A stretch of DNA of 64,000 nucleotides from Gracilariopsis chorda (GCA_003194525.1 NBIV01000093.1:124001-188000), one strand, 5' to 3'; numbered from the stretch's first letter, positions 1-10,633 are shown. A program made the numbers and translations. Notes: a model not told the origin generated them from the sequence alone.

Positions 1-473
1 CAGCCGTACCTCATCCCAACCCGACTGTGAATGCAACTACAACGATGTGCATGGTATGTAACTTATTGCACAAAACTACGCCCGTTCACAGGCACGTAAA
101 GCCATTTGCAGCTTGTGTGCACCCTTGGTACGTACTTTCCCGAATTGTGTCTCACTTTGCTAATCTTGAGCATAACATCACTCTTCAAATGTGCGCGCGC
201 CCACATAGCTGTTAATGCGTGTACCCTACTTATTCATCGCAGTTCTGTACCTCTCCAGCGATTATACCGCTAGGCTGACCACTCATCATTGTTTTGTTCA
301 TCTTCGCCTTCTACTCACGATATGCGTTGTACATTTCTTCTTCACGCACTTGTTCACTATAAATTACCCCTGCTACGTCCCAACCGCAGACGACATGTTC
401 TCTCATCATCTCTCACTCCCATTCCACCTCATCACAACTCTAACCGTCTAACCGCCTCCCTAACATATCCGCT
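1..473. other. Upstream region of the haloperoxidase gene
   Basis: No gene is supported here. The short frames are not conserved-looking and overlap one another. The 3' part carries the presumed promoter and 5' untranslated region of the downstream haloperoxidase gene, and the last 60 bases before its start codon are C/T-rich. Confidence 0.5.
358..365 (+). promoter_or_regulatory. Possible TATA box (TATAAATT) of the haloperoxidase gene
   Basis: TATAAATT lies 108 bases before the ATG at 474, which would put transcription start near 390 and give a leader of about 85 bases. The antisense gene of the gypsy element has a TATA-like box at a similar distance from its ATG. This is a motif match only. 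Confidence 0.35.
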
Positions 474-2159
474 ATGAAGATCTTACAACTCGTCCTTGTC
501 GCCGCACTTCTGCTTTGGACTTGCAGTGCAACATACACGCCCAAAGTATTCCGTCCCCAGTCATGCTCTTCAACAGCAGATTGTCCATTCTCACCCTTTG
601 TCAGGTGCATCCGAGGCTCATGCAAGGATCTTCGTCAACGAATTTTCGCCCTCCGTCCGGTCGGTAACAACCCTGCACCAGTCGCGCCTGCAGGGCCACC
701 TCGAAATGTAGGAAACGCCTGTCAATCCATCAGGGACTGCGATTCCGGTCTAGTCTGCGTCGATCAAAACCCTGGAGGGCGATGTGAGCAATTGGACGGA
801 ATGATCGGTCTTGCCAGTTTTGTTGTCAACCTCATCCAGGAAGACTATTCTCCCCCTTCTGGTCGCGACCCCGATCCGGATCAGGGAGGGCCGACACGCA
901 CTTCAAGAGCAATGGCAATTATCTTCCTCGCGGCTCATGATGCCTTTGCCACCGTGACTGGAGAATTCAAGGCACGAACCAGGCTCAGGTCACTTCGCAT
1001 TGCGTCGAAATTTATCAGGTCTGCGGTGCGATCTCTGGATGATGACGAGGTTGAAAAGGAAGCCGTGTTCGCCATGCAAGCCGCTGCACTTACTGCCGCA
1101 AAGCTGCTTTACCCCTCTCGTCGCAGCACTATTGATCCCGTGCTTGACGCCGTTACAGAGGGCGCTCGTTCAGAATTTGTCGAATTTGGTGAAACCTTTG
1201 GTGAACAATTGTTCAAATCTAGACTTAATGACGGATCTCAACGCCCTCAGCTTGACGACGAGTTCGAGATTGGAGAGCTTTTGAGACATCAACCCGACCC
1301 CAACTTCCCCATCGTTGAAAACGATCCAAACGCCGTGCAGAGGAACTTTGGTCGGTTCTGGGGTGAGGTCACGCCGTTTGCCATTCGCGATGTCGAGCGT
1401 GATGCATTCTTGGGTCCATTTCCGGAACTTCCCTCTCGCGAGTACCGTGAGAATCTTGAAGAAGTTACTATTATGGGAGAATGCAATGAGTTTACCAATG
1501 ATGATGGTATCCTTCTTCAGGACATTGGAATCTTCTGGGGATACGATGGCGCACCTCGGCTCGGAACGCCTCCCCGTCTGTTCTTGCAAACTGTGCTTGC
1601 AATTGACGAAGTTCAGGAACTGTCCCTGCCTGATAGTGTTCGGGCTATTACTGCTGTCGGCGTATCCATGGCTGACGCTGGAATTGCCGCATGGTACTGG
1701 AAGTTCTTCTACGACCTGTGGCGTCCTACTAGCGGTGTGCGAAATGATACTATCACCCCCGATCCGGACTGGGATCCCCGCGGTCTTCCTCTGAGCAACC
1801 TCGACCGTACTCCGCGTCCACCGGAGTGTGTTGGTCTCAACCCTGACTTCCCCGCCTATCCTTCTGGCCATGCCACTTTCGGTGCAGCTGCGTTCTTCAC
1901 CATTGCGAAGGTCCTTGGAAAGGAACCTAAGGATGTTGTTGCCACCATTACCTCCGATGAGTTCAACGGACGTACTACTGAAGGAACCACAGGTGAAGTT
2001 CGACGAGTGTTCACGCAAACTATTGACTTGCAAGAAGCTATTGACCAGAACAATGCTGGCCGTGTCTACCTCGGTGTTCACTGGAGATTTGATTCCGACG
2101 GAGGTGAACTGGTTGGAAAGCAGATTTCTGAGTTTGCAGCCCGACAATTCCGTATCTAA
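474..2159 (+). CDS. Secreted vanadium-dependent haloperoxidase
   Basis: The 561-residue product belongs to the vanadate haloperoxidase/PAP2 superfamily, which uses vanadate and hydrogen peroxide to oxidise halides. Residues 1-19 form a signal peptide (Lys, long hydrophobic run, CSA), so it should be secreted to the wall or apoplast. Two four-cysteine modules follow (C31, C37, C45, C50 and C83, C89, C95, C104). The vanadate pocket is complete: K410 and R417-P418 in the K-x6-RP motif, S464-G465-H466 in the PSGH motif, and R530 and H536 in the R-x5-H-x3-D motif ending at D540. H466 is the expected acid-base histidine and H536 the expected vanadate ligand. Length matches algal enzymes (550-600 residues). 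The ATG is the first in frame, the frame is uninterrupted, and TAA is followed at once by TGA. The positions that tune halide use (W407, F459) match fungal chloroperoxidase rather than algal bromoperoxidase. No intron is evident. Halide preference cannot be read with certainty. Confidence 0.95.
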   Translation: MKILQLVLVAALLLWTCSATYTPKVFRPQSCSSTADCPFSPFVRCIRGSCKDLRQRIFALRPVGNNPAPVAPAGPPRNVGNACQSIRDCDSGLVCVDQNPGGRCEQLDGMIGLASFVVNLIQEDYSPPSGRDPDPDQGGPTRTSRAMAIIFLAAHDAFATVTGEFKARTRLRSLRIASKFIRSAVRSLDDDEVEKEAVFAMQAAALTAAKLLYPSRRSTIDPVLDAVTEGARSEFVEFGETFGEQLFKSRLNDGSQRPQLDDEFEIGELLRHQPDPNFPIVENDPNAVQRNFGRFWGEVTPFAIRDVERDAFLGPFPELPSREYRENLEEVTIMGECNEFTNDDGILLQDIGIFWGYDGAPRLGTPPRLFLQTVLAIDEVQELSLPDSVRAITAVGVSMADAGIAAWYWKFFYDLWRPTSGVRNDTITPDPDWDPRGLPLSNLDRTPRPPECVGLNPDFPAYPSGHATFGAAAFFTIAKVLGKEPKDVVATITSDEFNGRTTEGTTGEVRRVFTQTIDLQEAIDQNNAGRVYLGVHWRFDSDGGELVGKQISEFAARQFRI

Positions 2160-2610
2160 TGAATAACATAACTACATAACTCTCCATGGAGGCGAACGGA
2201 AAATGGGATAAGGTTTGACGTAGACCAGAAGGATACGACGCAAATATGGAATTTACTGTCAACAAACAATTCACGTTCTCTTCTTCTACCAGCTCTCACA
2301 CAGCAAAAAGCGAAAGTCTGGCAAGTTACAGCGACAACCATAGAAACCGCCAAGCGTTATAACAGTGGCGCAGTGCATGTGCAGCCTAAGCAGTTCTTTT
2401 CATAGTAGAACTAAACACTAAGTGTTAAGTAATGTCTTTACTGCAACACACACACACAAACATAAGGAAGAAAGAAAGACAGAGGCTAACGATCTCTCGA
2501 ACAGTAAACCGGAAGACCAAGCCGCTTGCATTGAAAAAGCACTAACCGCCAAGCTATTCATTGCCTCCTGAACGACATTAATCACGTGGCTCAATACTCG
2601 TATTGGTACA
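2160..2610. other. Intergenic region
   Basis: Downstream sequence of the haloperoxidase and of the convergent small minus-strand ORF. A short CA-type microsatellite lies near 2446-2460. No polyadenylation consensus is clear and no gene is supported. Confidence 0.5.
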
Positions 2611-2823
2611 TCACTTCCGAGCAGGAGCCTTTTCACTACCCCTTCCGCGTTTAGTGTTACGACGATGGCATGGGCACCCAAGACATACATTGCCAGGGCA
2701 GCTGGGGCACCTGTACCACGCCGTCCCACAATTATTGCAAATCGTGTAGTCATGCAACTCCGGAGCATGGCCACAGGTCATACAAGCACGCCCTTTTGGG
2801 TGAGAGAAAGTTTTTTCACTCAT
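2611..2823 (-). CDS. Small cysteine-rich, probably zinc-binding protein
   Basis: From the first ATG (2823) the frame encodes 70 residues. Four Cys pairs (C14/C17, C29/C32, C39/C42, C47/C50) are followed by C52-H53, with H19 and H24 between the first two pairs. Such regular CxxC spacing suggests two zinc-ribbon or treble-clef type sites, and the basic tail (KRGRGSEKAPARK) would suit nucleic-acid binding. The frame continues upstream of the ATG without a stop, so a longer product or upstream exon is possible. A strong TATA match on this strand at 2968-2975 gives independent support. I do not recognise the family, and it could be a transposon remnant rather than a host gene. Confidence 0.42.
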   Translation of the reverse strand: MSEKTFSHPKGRACMTCGHAPELHDYTICNNCGTAWYRCPSCPGNVCLGCPCHRRNTKRGRGSEKAPARK

Positions 2824-2967
2824 TCTCGACCGCGCAGCTGGAAAATAGAGAGAAAGCTCTTGCAGAATGTAAGATATGAATTGTTTAGAAGCGAAAGGAA
2901 TGTGCAACAAAAATAAGGATGTGATAAACGTCGAGAGCTATAGGCCTTGCGGCATGGAGTACTGCCC

Positions 2968-2975
2968 CTTTTATA
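2968..2975 (-). promoter_or_regulatory. TATA box (TATAAAAG) on the minus strand
   Basis: The minus strand reads GTATAAAAGGGG, a near-ideal TATA box. Initiation about 30 bases downstream (near 2940) would give a leader of about 115 bases to the ATG of the cysteine-rich ORF. Confidence 0.4.
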
Positions 2976-4805
2976 CTTGCGATGCAGTGTGTCGGTGCGT
3001 AGGAAGGGAGGAGGTGCAGCTGATTCTACGACCGCTTATGTTGTGGAACGGTTGTCAAATAGGCATAGTTTTCGAAACAGGAAACATACCTATGAATGGA
3101 CACCGCTATAGGTACAACACACAGGGGGCCGAAGATCATCTAAGTCAAATGGTATAGGGGTGGAATGATGACAATCTTCAACACTTGGGTGAAACTATTG
3201 TAGAAACAAGTAATATCGTTCCAAACAGTTTATCAAGGGCTGTAATTTTGCGGCCCTGCAGCCTTCGTTATTTGGCTTCCCATCAAAGAAAAGTAATGCG
3301 CGAGGCTGACAGTTCTATCGCTAGGTCTACGCGAACGGTATGCTGAATTGTGTTTCGTCAGGATATACTGGAACAATTCAAGTACTATGGGATAGATGTT
3401 TGGTAGCTTTTCGCGTTAGGTGCTACTGTGAGACTAGCTGTTTTTCCAAGGCTTATTCAGCGAATATAAAAGGGGCTCTAGAACCGGAAACGAGAAACGT
3501 ATCATATCCACCACTAATAGTGGTAGTATCGCAACACAAAATGAATAAAGTTGATTCCACTGTTCTTCTTTACCTTCAGTACCTACCCACCGCTGCAGTA
3601 TGGAAAAAGACAAGCCTATGCAGCTATCAAAGCTTTGCACAATATGCTGTAAAGACTTTACGCTTTGGGCAATGCATCTGAGGTGGTTCTAGATTCTAAA
3701 GAACTGTTTGATACCCAATGTCGCCGTAATCTTGCTGCCGATGCGCCAAAAGGAGAAATTGATTCTCGTACTGTCCCGTACCGCCAATTCTTTTCAAACT
3801 ATTGCCGCTGAGCCCATATCTAATGATAATAAACTCATTATTGTTCAACTTGTAACTGTTAGGATCTTTACGTGGTTTGGGTTCAGGGTGATGACAGAGT
3901 ATACACTCTGACCATCTGGTAGCGAGGCATAGCCCGCTACCGACAGCAGGAAGAAGCACTTCATGCTGCTCCTGGGATAGGAGGGTGGGTATTCAATGAT
4001 ATTTGGTGACTGAAACTAACGATCGTCTTTCGTCCGATCCATGACGCTCGCGAGTCAGAAGAACGGACTCGAAAAGTGCATAAAATACGACGAAGAAGCG
4101 GTTCCACTACGATCGCCGCCAAAAAGTATCAAATGAAACAACTTCATGTCCTTGAAAACCCAACAATAGAGAAACTTCTTCTTCTTACTACTACTATTAG
4201 GGTACAGGTCCAGAACCAGTTTCACCAGATAAGATAGTCCGATAGTAAGACGAATTCTGAGTACACCGACAAGCATGAAACTCTCTTTGCGAAGCTTGAA
4301 AGTATGAAACGCGCTCAAGCGCTGTCCATGCAAATCGCAATCCTGTTATCGAGTTTTGGGAAAACGAGCAACTCCCAGCAAGATGCGGTTGTTCCGGCAC
4401 TGCAGACTTTGGTTGGAACAGAGCAACAGCACGCTCACTGAAATACGGGCATTAATTTTGCGGAGGGCAACCATAAGTATATGATATGAAGGATTCGGAG
4501 CAGAATCTGAACGAAGTTACGGAGTAGCTTAAGACAACTTGGCACACTTTTTCTGGGTCTCTGCACAGATCATTCGTCTATTTATAATAAGACAACTAAT
4601 CAGGGGCGTTCCATGAGTTGACGAATTCGAAATTCGAAATCGTGTAGTCCGTAGATACCCAATCAGAAGATCACATATTGCATACGTTCGTTACCAGTTT
4701 CCGCTTCCAGCTGCAACCCCAGCTCCTGCAGTTCCCACAAAACGGAAACCGTGTTCCGAATAGTCTACCATAGTGAATGCCACGTTCTTCGTGACATGCA
4801 GGAAC
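2976..4805. other. Region without recognisable genes
   Basis: Both strands hold only short frames with no recognisable motif. Base composition is mixed. I see no terminal repeats or tandem arrays, and ancient transposon debris cannot be excluded. Confidence 0.4.
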
Positions 4806-5246
4806 ATGAAGCCGTTTTCCCCGCCAGCGCACGTGCGTCTACTTACACTTGACGCTCAAGATGACGGGGACCAAGACCCAAAAAAGGGAGCAAGAAATGA
4901 CAAGGCATCAAATACTAGAAGGGAAACCGATATTGCACAACAATCAATAACGACATCGAAACGTGTAAAGCATGGCCTCCAAGTCTTAGACCAATGCCAC
5001 TTTGATAACGTCCACCGCAAGCTTTCCCTCAAATTTTTGAATATTGTAGGATCTCAAAACGCAAAACTTGGTACCAAGCGCAAAGTTCTAGCAACAAAGA
5101 TGGTACAACCAAAGGTAAACTTATCGACCGTTTGTAAGATAATTGATGGTTATACAGACTCTAGTAACTTGAATTCCGCATTTTTCAATGAATTATGGAA
5201 CAAAATTTTACGAATGAAGCGCAATGCTCGCGACCATAAAGAATGA
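4806..5246 (+). CDS. Hypothetical 146-residue ORF, possibly a fragment
   Basis: An open frame starts at the ATG at 4806. The product is basic, with a charged N-terminal third and a C-terminal stretch that looks protein-like (Leu/Ile/Phe spaced as in helices, ending in a run of basic residues). No domain or catalytic motif is recognised and no promoter is evident. It may be a remnant of a transposon gene or a chance frame. Confidence 0.2.
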   Translation: MKPFSPPAHVRLLTLDAQDDGDQDPKKGARNDKASNTRRETDIAQQSITTSKRVKHGLQVLDQCHFDNVHRKLSLKFLNIVGSQNAKLGTKRKVLATKMVQPKVNLSTVCKIIDGYTDSSNLNSAFFNELWNKILRMKRNARDHKE

Positions 5247-5856
5247 ATATGGATCAAAGACGATATAACTGTTTTCGTTGATGGTTAAATTTTGTTATTG
5301 AAGAAACTTTTGTGGTGCTGAAAAGTCCGCTTTTGTTTTTCAACTTCAGCGTTGACCGCAGTTTGATATAGTAAAGTTCTGTCGATTACTGCATGTTTTA
5401 GTAAATGCCTAGATGGTTTTCGTTCGGGAAATTTTCATGCATTACATGAAAAGAATAACACTTGACAATCAAAAGGAACACTTATGGTCCGAAGCTATTG
5501 ACCCACTATTCAACGATCCCGATTTTTGGTCGTAGCCGATCTTTATAGTAGGTGTAGATGTGACGCGCAATTATACGTGTTCAATCAGTCCAGAAATTTG
5601 TAGCCATTTACGTGATGATGTTATTCTCGAACGCAAGTTTGCGGAGTTCAAAAGTCTATACGGAACATGTGTAACAAGCTACTAATCATTAGGTCAGGGA
5701 GATCCTGAAGCTTTTGTTAGCTACGCAAACGGTAAGATCTATATTATGTATGCTTTTTGTTTTCTTTGTATACATTCAACTATGGAATTGCTTTGTAATC
5801 GACCGCTGCGAAGTTATTTCACGCAGGATGCTGTATTTGGTGTAGAAATGTCACAG
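5247..5856. other. AT-rich region without recognisable features
   Basis: No coding frame or repeat is supported in the stretch between the hypothetical ORF and the solo LTR target-site duplication. Confidence 0.4.
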
Positions 5857-5861
5857 TATGG

Positions 5862-6573
5862 TGTAATATTCGAGATGCTTTTGTATCGGATCACCTAATA
5901 ATGAGCTAAGTCGAGGACGACGTTCGTATTTTTCGCTGCAGTACATGGCTGTTCAGCGACGACTATGAAAGGAACTTTTTTGTGGAGGAATTTGGACTAC
6001 GAATAGTAATTTTGCACTGCACTGCTGCACTAATTATTTTGTTATTTTATTATGTTTTATTACTGTAGTTAGTTGGGAGCCACATTTAGACCTTACAGTC
6101 ATACTACTGAGTGGCTTCGCAGCCTAGTAAAGGGCGATCTGCCCAGTTGAGGGAGGCGAAGGCCAACCAACACCCTGGGTTCTTGAATTTTTGGTCAGAC
6201 CGTCAGGAATCCTAAGTCGTTTACGACACAGGAGCACCTATAGTATCAGTACTTAATTGTTTCTGAGCTATAGCTCTTTGTTCCGACGATATCCTCGCGC
6301 GTTTTACAGCTGATTGTTCCCTTCTTGCTCTTTTACGTATTCGTTTTGTTTTGCTTGACACAGGTTCTTCTGATATTAATATCATTCTGGCTACGCTGAG
6401 CTTCCGCCCCACCGCCGCATCGTTTCACACACGTGACTTACTCATCCCTGGTGCTCACACCTTGGCAATGATCTTCTAGCCCCGTTGACCGCAATGCAAC
6501 ACCCACATTCTTGGTTCGTCTGTTGCTTTCCACACCGCCACCGAGGCCTTACAGGTATTAGTGGAATACCACA
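5862..6573 (+). repeat. Solo LTR of the gypsy family, plus orientation, with TSD TATGG
   Basis: This 712-base block aligns along its whole length with the reverse complement of the LTRs at 6598-7333 and 16972-17714. It begins TGTAATATT and ends AATACCACA. It is flanked by a perfect 5-base duplication, TATGG, at 5857-5861 and 6574-6578, as expected for a retrotransposon insertion reduced to one LTR by recombination. It is visibly more diverged than the other two LTRs are from each other, so it is an older insertion. It lies in the opposite orientation to the full element starting 25 bases later, so the pair forms a large inverted repeat around 6585. Confidence 0.9.
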
Positions 6574-6597
6574 TATGGCTTTGGATCTCTTGCAGTG

Positions 6598-7333
6598 TGT
6601 GGTATTCCACTACTGCCTGTAAGGGCCTTGGTAGCAGGGTGGAAAGCCACAAACGAACCACGAATGTGGGTGTTGCCTTGCAGGCAACGGGGCTAGAAGA
6701 TCAGTGCCAAGGTGGGAGCACCAGCAGTACGAATGTCACGTGTGTGAACAGCGTATCCGAGAGCGGAGACTCAGCGTAGCCAAAAGATAAGAGTATCAGA
6801 CGGTCCTGTGGCAAACACAACAATATCAATAAACAAAAGAGCAAAACGAGAACACTCAGCTGTAAAACACCTGAGGATATCCTCGGAACAAAGAGCTATA
6901 GCTCAGAAACGATTAAGTACTGATACTATAGGTGCCCCTGTGTTGTAAACGACTTAGGATTCCTGACGGTCTGACCAAAGGGTCAAGAGCTGAGTGTGTT
7001 GGTTGGCCTTCGCCTCTCTCACCTGGGCAGGTCGCCCTTTACTAGGCTGCGAAGCCATTCAATAGTCTGACAGTAGTGTCTAAATATGTGGCTCTCCACT
7101 AACTATAATAATAAAATATAAGAAAATAATTAATTAATTAGTGACGGCCCACTGCAGTACCATGCACAGCAGTGCAGTGCCAGATTACCATCCATGGTTC
7201 ACATTCCTCCATAAAGGGGTTACATTCATAGTCCTTGCAGGACAGCCATGTACTGTAGCACCATACTATGAATGTCGTCCTCGACTCAGCTCACGATCCG
7301 GCATACCGATACCAATGCATTCTAAATGCTACA
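6598..7333 (-). repeat. 3' LTR of the gypsy element
   Basis: Direct copy of 16972-17714 and adjacent to the polypurine tract, so it is the 3' LTR in the minus orientation. It lacks a small insertion present in the other copy near 17380 (GGTTGTT). Confidence 0.93.
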
Positions 7334-7343
7334 TATCCCCCCC
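7334..7343 (-). other. Polypurine tract of the gypsy element
   Basis: On the minus strand GGGGGGGATA directly precedes the 3' LTR, as expected for the plus-strand DNA primer of reverse transcription. It fixes the orientation of the element. Confidence 0.8.
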
Positions 7344-7375
7344 GTTAAGCGCGGAGCACCGCGACGCAAGAGTGC

Positions 7376-7382
7376 ATAAATA
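7376..7382 (+). promoter_or_regulatory. TATA-like box (ATAAATA) of the antisense gene
   Basis: ATAAATA lies about 100 bases before the ATG at 7482 and outside the LTR, so the antisense gene may have its own promoter inside the element. Motif and spacing only. Confidence 0.35.
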
Positions 7383-7481
7383 CGCGGTCTGTCCTCCGGT
7401 CTTCCGATTTCCTTTCCTTCACACCGAACATCACGAACGAAGCAAGCTTCAAACTCTGACGAACAGTGCCTTCTTTTTTCA

Positions 7482-9185
7482 ATGAATCCGAACAATCCGT
7501 TCTATACATCGCAGTCGAACGACGACATGCAGATCCCGACGTCCGGGTTTAATCCTCCCGCAGTGGCACCTGCTTTCTCGACAACGCCTCTGCCTCAAAG
7601 GCATCAACCTTACGCTCCAGCGTACCTCTCTTCGACTGCGCGAATCAATCAGCCGTCTGCGGCGAGCATACAAAACTTTCCGCACTATGCCGATCTGGTC
7701 GGGAAGAATCCTCTGCAGCATACTGCACTCTTCGCCCAAGCTCCTTGGTTCTATCCCACGGCAGTCCGCGATGAAGGTCTGATCAATAATTACGTCGTGG
7801 CGGGGCGCCTTCCCGATGGTCTTCCGCTGTACGCGGTCTACACCGAGGATTGGCTTACGCACTGTGCGCTTCCAGATAACGCGATATCGCGACGTCGTGG
7901 TGAGACCATGGTTCAGGCTCGTACGAGGTTCACTCGGTTGGTATATCAGCGGATGCACCGCACAATCAGTACCGTACCTCTAGATGAGGATTGAAACATG
8001 GATACATGGGCAGCCCGTACCAACGGCGAAGCGTACTCGTACCTCGAGAACCTTGCAAACTTGGACGTTCGCCAATGGAGGTCTCGCACGACCTTCGACA
8101 ACGCAGCTCTCTGCTTCGATCAACCCTTGTTGCGCGACGAATTCCGGTTTCTTCGAAAACGGGATGTTCCGTACTGGGAGTTCCCTCTTTGGGAGAGGAG
8201 AACGAGGTCACCTCTCGGGTATCTGGTGCCATATCAAATGATTGAGATTGACAGCATTCGCCGATTTGCGCGTGACGGACGCTACGTTCCCATTCCAGCT
8301 CACTGGAACACCATCGAGAGTCCTCGTGGTTGCCCGACGGAGTTACATCCAGTACTCACCTACGATGGCTCCGAGCTAGCAAAAAGTCCGTATTCCGGAT
8401 ACTGGGTCGTGGCCTACATGGAATTCATCCCCAAGACGGCGTGTTACATCCTGTGGGATGTATACGACACATATCGATTATGTTACATGACGCCGGTAGC
8501 ACGGCAGCTAGCGAGATCACTCGATTTGTCCCTTGTGTTGGGTTCAAGTGCCAACCAGGCCGACTTTCACCATCTTCTAGATGTTATGGACCAAGTTAAC
8601 TGGGATCTAGTTCCGAATGAACATCGCGCTCGCGGCAGCTTGGCCTTGAGTGCCGACCATTCTCCTGGACGGACCAGTAACCAAGGTGGCGACTTCATCT
8701 GGTATGACCCCTGGACTCGTGAACATGTCACAACTGAAGCAGCTAAACATCTGCGCGAAAACCCTCGGGCAATGCCGACGACTCAGCCTGCTGGCTATGT
8801 GTTTGAGCCGCAATCGGCAAACTCCAATGCACTCGATGACGAGGAAGGGTACGACGATCCCGTGATTGACGAAATGGACGACAGTGAATACGTCGATCTC
8901 GATAATATAGACGGACTGATTCCGGTGGAACAAGAGAACGTGCAGCAAGCACAAGTTACTCCAGCTCCTGCTGTTGGATCGGTTTCACAATAAAATCCTG
9001 AAGAGCAGGCTCCCGCAAATGAGACGGCGCAGCAGCAACCGACAAGCAGTGGAGAGAATAACCTCGACAACTTGAGGAATTTCCTCATTGAAACGGGGCT
9101 CCCTCCTATGCTCGTACAGGGTCAAAATCGTGCTGGGTTGATGCAGCTTCTCCGAAATCATATGAACATGAGCCCTTATGGTTAA
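7482..9185 (+). pseudogene. Antisense accessory gene of the gypsy element, two in-frame stops
   Basis: A single frame of 568 codons (567 before the terminal TAA) runs opposite to gag-pol without any frameshift. It is interrupted by TGA at 7992-7994 (codon 171) and TAA at 8991-8993 (codon 504), and ends in TAA at 9183-9185. The first ATG follows a short C/T-rich leader and a TATA-like box. Residues 1-60 are rich in Pro, Gln, Ala and Ser. A long central part (about 65-440) is rich in Trp, Tyr and Arg and looks globular. Residues about 445-480 are strongly acidic, and a short Gln/Asn-rich tail follows. I recognise no domain, signal peptide or membrane segment, so it is not an obvious envelope protein. 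Antisense extra ORFs are known in some plant gypsy elements, but I cannot link this one to them. It may be a captured host gene or a lineage-specific element gene. Confidence 0.7.
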
Positions 9186-9428
9186 ATAGGTACCTACATT
9201 GACCATCAACCGATTATCGGTATGAATCCAAGTAAACTTCAAACCTATATCCCTGATACTTCTTTTTCCATGCGAACCATTCGCTTCTGTCTTCTTGTCT
9301 TCAAGTCTTCAGTTCTTCGTAGCTTCCTACTTCATCTTCGTATGTCTTCATAACTCTTCTACTTCATCTTCTGATGCATCTGTTTCATGAGTCCATGCGA
9401 GGACGCAGTACACTGCACACGATAGGGG

Positions 9429-9626
9429 TTATCCGACCATCGCAGAATTGATATCCTCTGGAATAGCCAGTCTATAACGCTTGCAATAGCGAAGTATATG
9501 CGACCTAGGCAGATTTTCTATGGGTTCCCATGTGTCAGACTCAGGCGGATACCCGTACCATCTGGTCCTGTACCGTAAGCGGTGATCTTCATCATCAGTA
9601 TAATGATCGACGATGTCTTCCATCAC
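9429..9626 (-). pseudogene. Chromodomain at the C-terminus of the gypsy integrase
   Basis: The frame encodes a chromodomain of chromovirus type: EDIVDH, then an aromatic/basic strand (YRTRWYGYP), the W-E-P box ([10 protein letters not shown]) and a C-terminal helix. In chromoviruses this module tethers the integration complex to modified histones. It is separated from the integrase frame by a Ser/Glu-rich linker and at least one stop or frameshift, so it is not connected in this copy. A C/T-rich spacer (about 9190-9428) lies between it and the convergent antisense gene. Confidence 0.82.
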
Positions 9627-9701
9627 ATATTATTGCGTCTTCGCAGTTGAGTCGTTACTGCGTACAGTATCCCTGTGACTGGATGTTTCCTTAGGAACAT
9701 C

Positions 9702-10633
9702 TCACGAGAACGCGTCGACTTGCGTTGTTAAACGACTTGAATTTCCCCTCGGTGGGAGTCCCCCTACTGCGGGGTGACGCGGAGCGGTTCCTCCACCAGT
9801 GTGGTATCTCACTGCTAGTCTCCTTGGGTCCGGTGCCTTTGATGGCTTAGCAACAACAACATTTCCGTTCGGTTGATCCGATTTTTCTTGTGTACTGTCG
9901 ACACTAACAGTCTTTAGCTGTTTGAGGCTTTTCGAAGAGGTTGGCCTCTTGTCCGGGCTTACAATACCCGGTAGGGTTGGGGTGATCCCCTTCTTGGTGG
10001 CTGCACCAACAGACACAGAATCTGCCGACACAGTTTTCTGCTCGCTATGTGGCCCTTCCACAATAGCTTCGCTCACTGTAGCGTCGCTAAATGATGAAAA
10101 TCCATCTTCTCTCTTCTCCGATTCCGGGATATCTTCACTGATCACACTATCCTCCTCCGTTTGACGAACGTCAACGTTTGGCGAGGAATCATTCACGGTG
10201 CGTTCACCTTCTTTAGCCGGCAGTGGCTCTTCACGAACGGTCGTGTCCTTTCCGCTACGGGCGGCATTTTCGGTTATCCGACCATCATGTGACACGCTCA
10301 CGTCGCGCGGAGTGCTACTGGTAGTTGTAGCGCTCTCCACGGGGGTCGCCCCAACGTCGGAGATGTCGCCAGGCATCGCGCCGTGGTGCGACTCACTAAA
10401 TTCCGGTGACACGGAGCCGTGTCCCAATTTGGAATGCCAAGTAGCACTCGTGTGTGCAATGAGTAACCGATCGGCGGTACATCCAATATTTCCGACTTTG
10501 GGAGAGGTTGCGCGGGCAACCGCTCACCCGTGTCCACACGCGTGGTATCTGCACTGGCAGGAGCATTCGGTGCGTTCACCAGAGGCTCTTGAACAGGTGC
10601 ATTCACCACTCTATCGCGCGAAACACGCTCCAC
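9702..10633 (-). pseudogene. Ser/Glu/Pro-rich linker between integrase and chromodomain
   Basis: Two overlapping minus-strand frames (10298-10633 and 9702-10427) carry low-complexity, acidic and Ser/Thr-rich sequence with no recognisable fold. Their position suggests the disordered tail of the integrase polyprotein, broken by a frameshift near 10430. Confidence 0.5.

Noticed and set aside
1170-2147. 325-codon open frame on the minus strand opposite the haloperoxidase
   Set aside because: Exact antisense shadow of a clearly functional gene. The peptide has no motif, and the pattern follows codon bias of the sense gene.
6050-7110. Single transposon with long terminal inverted repeats
   Set aside because: The inverted symmetry is explained by two oppositely oriented LTRs, each with its own 5-base target duplication.
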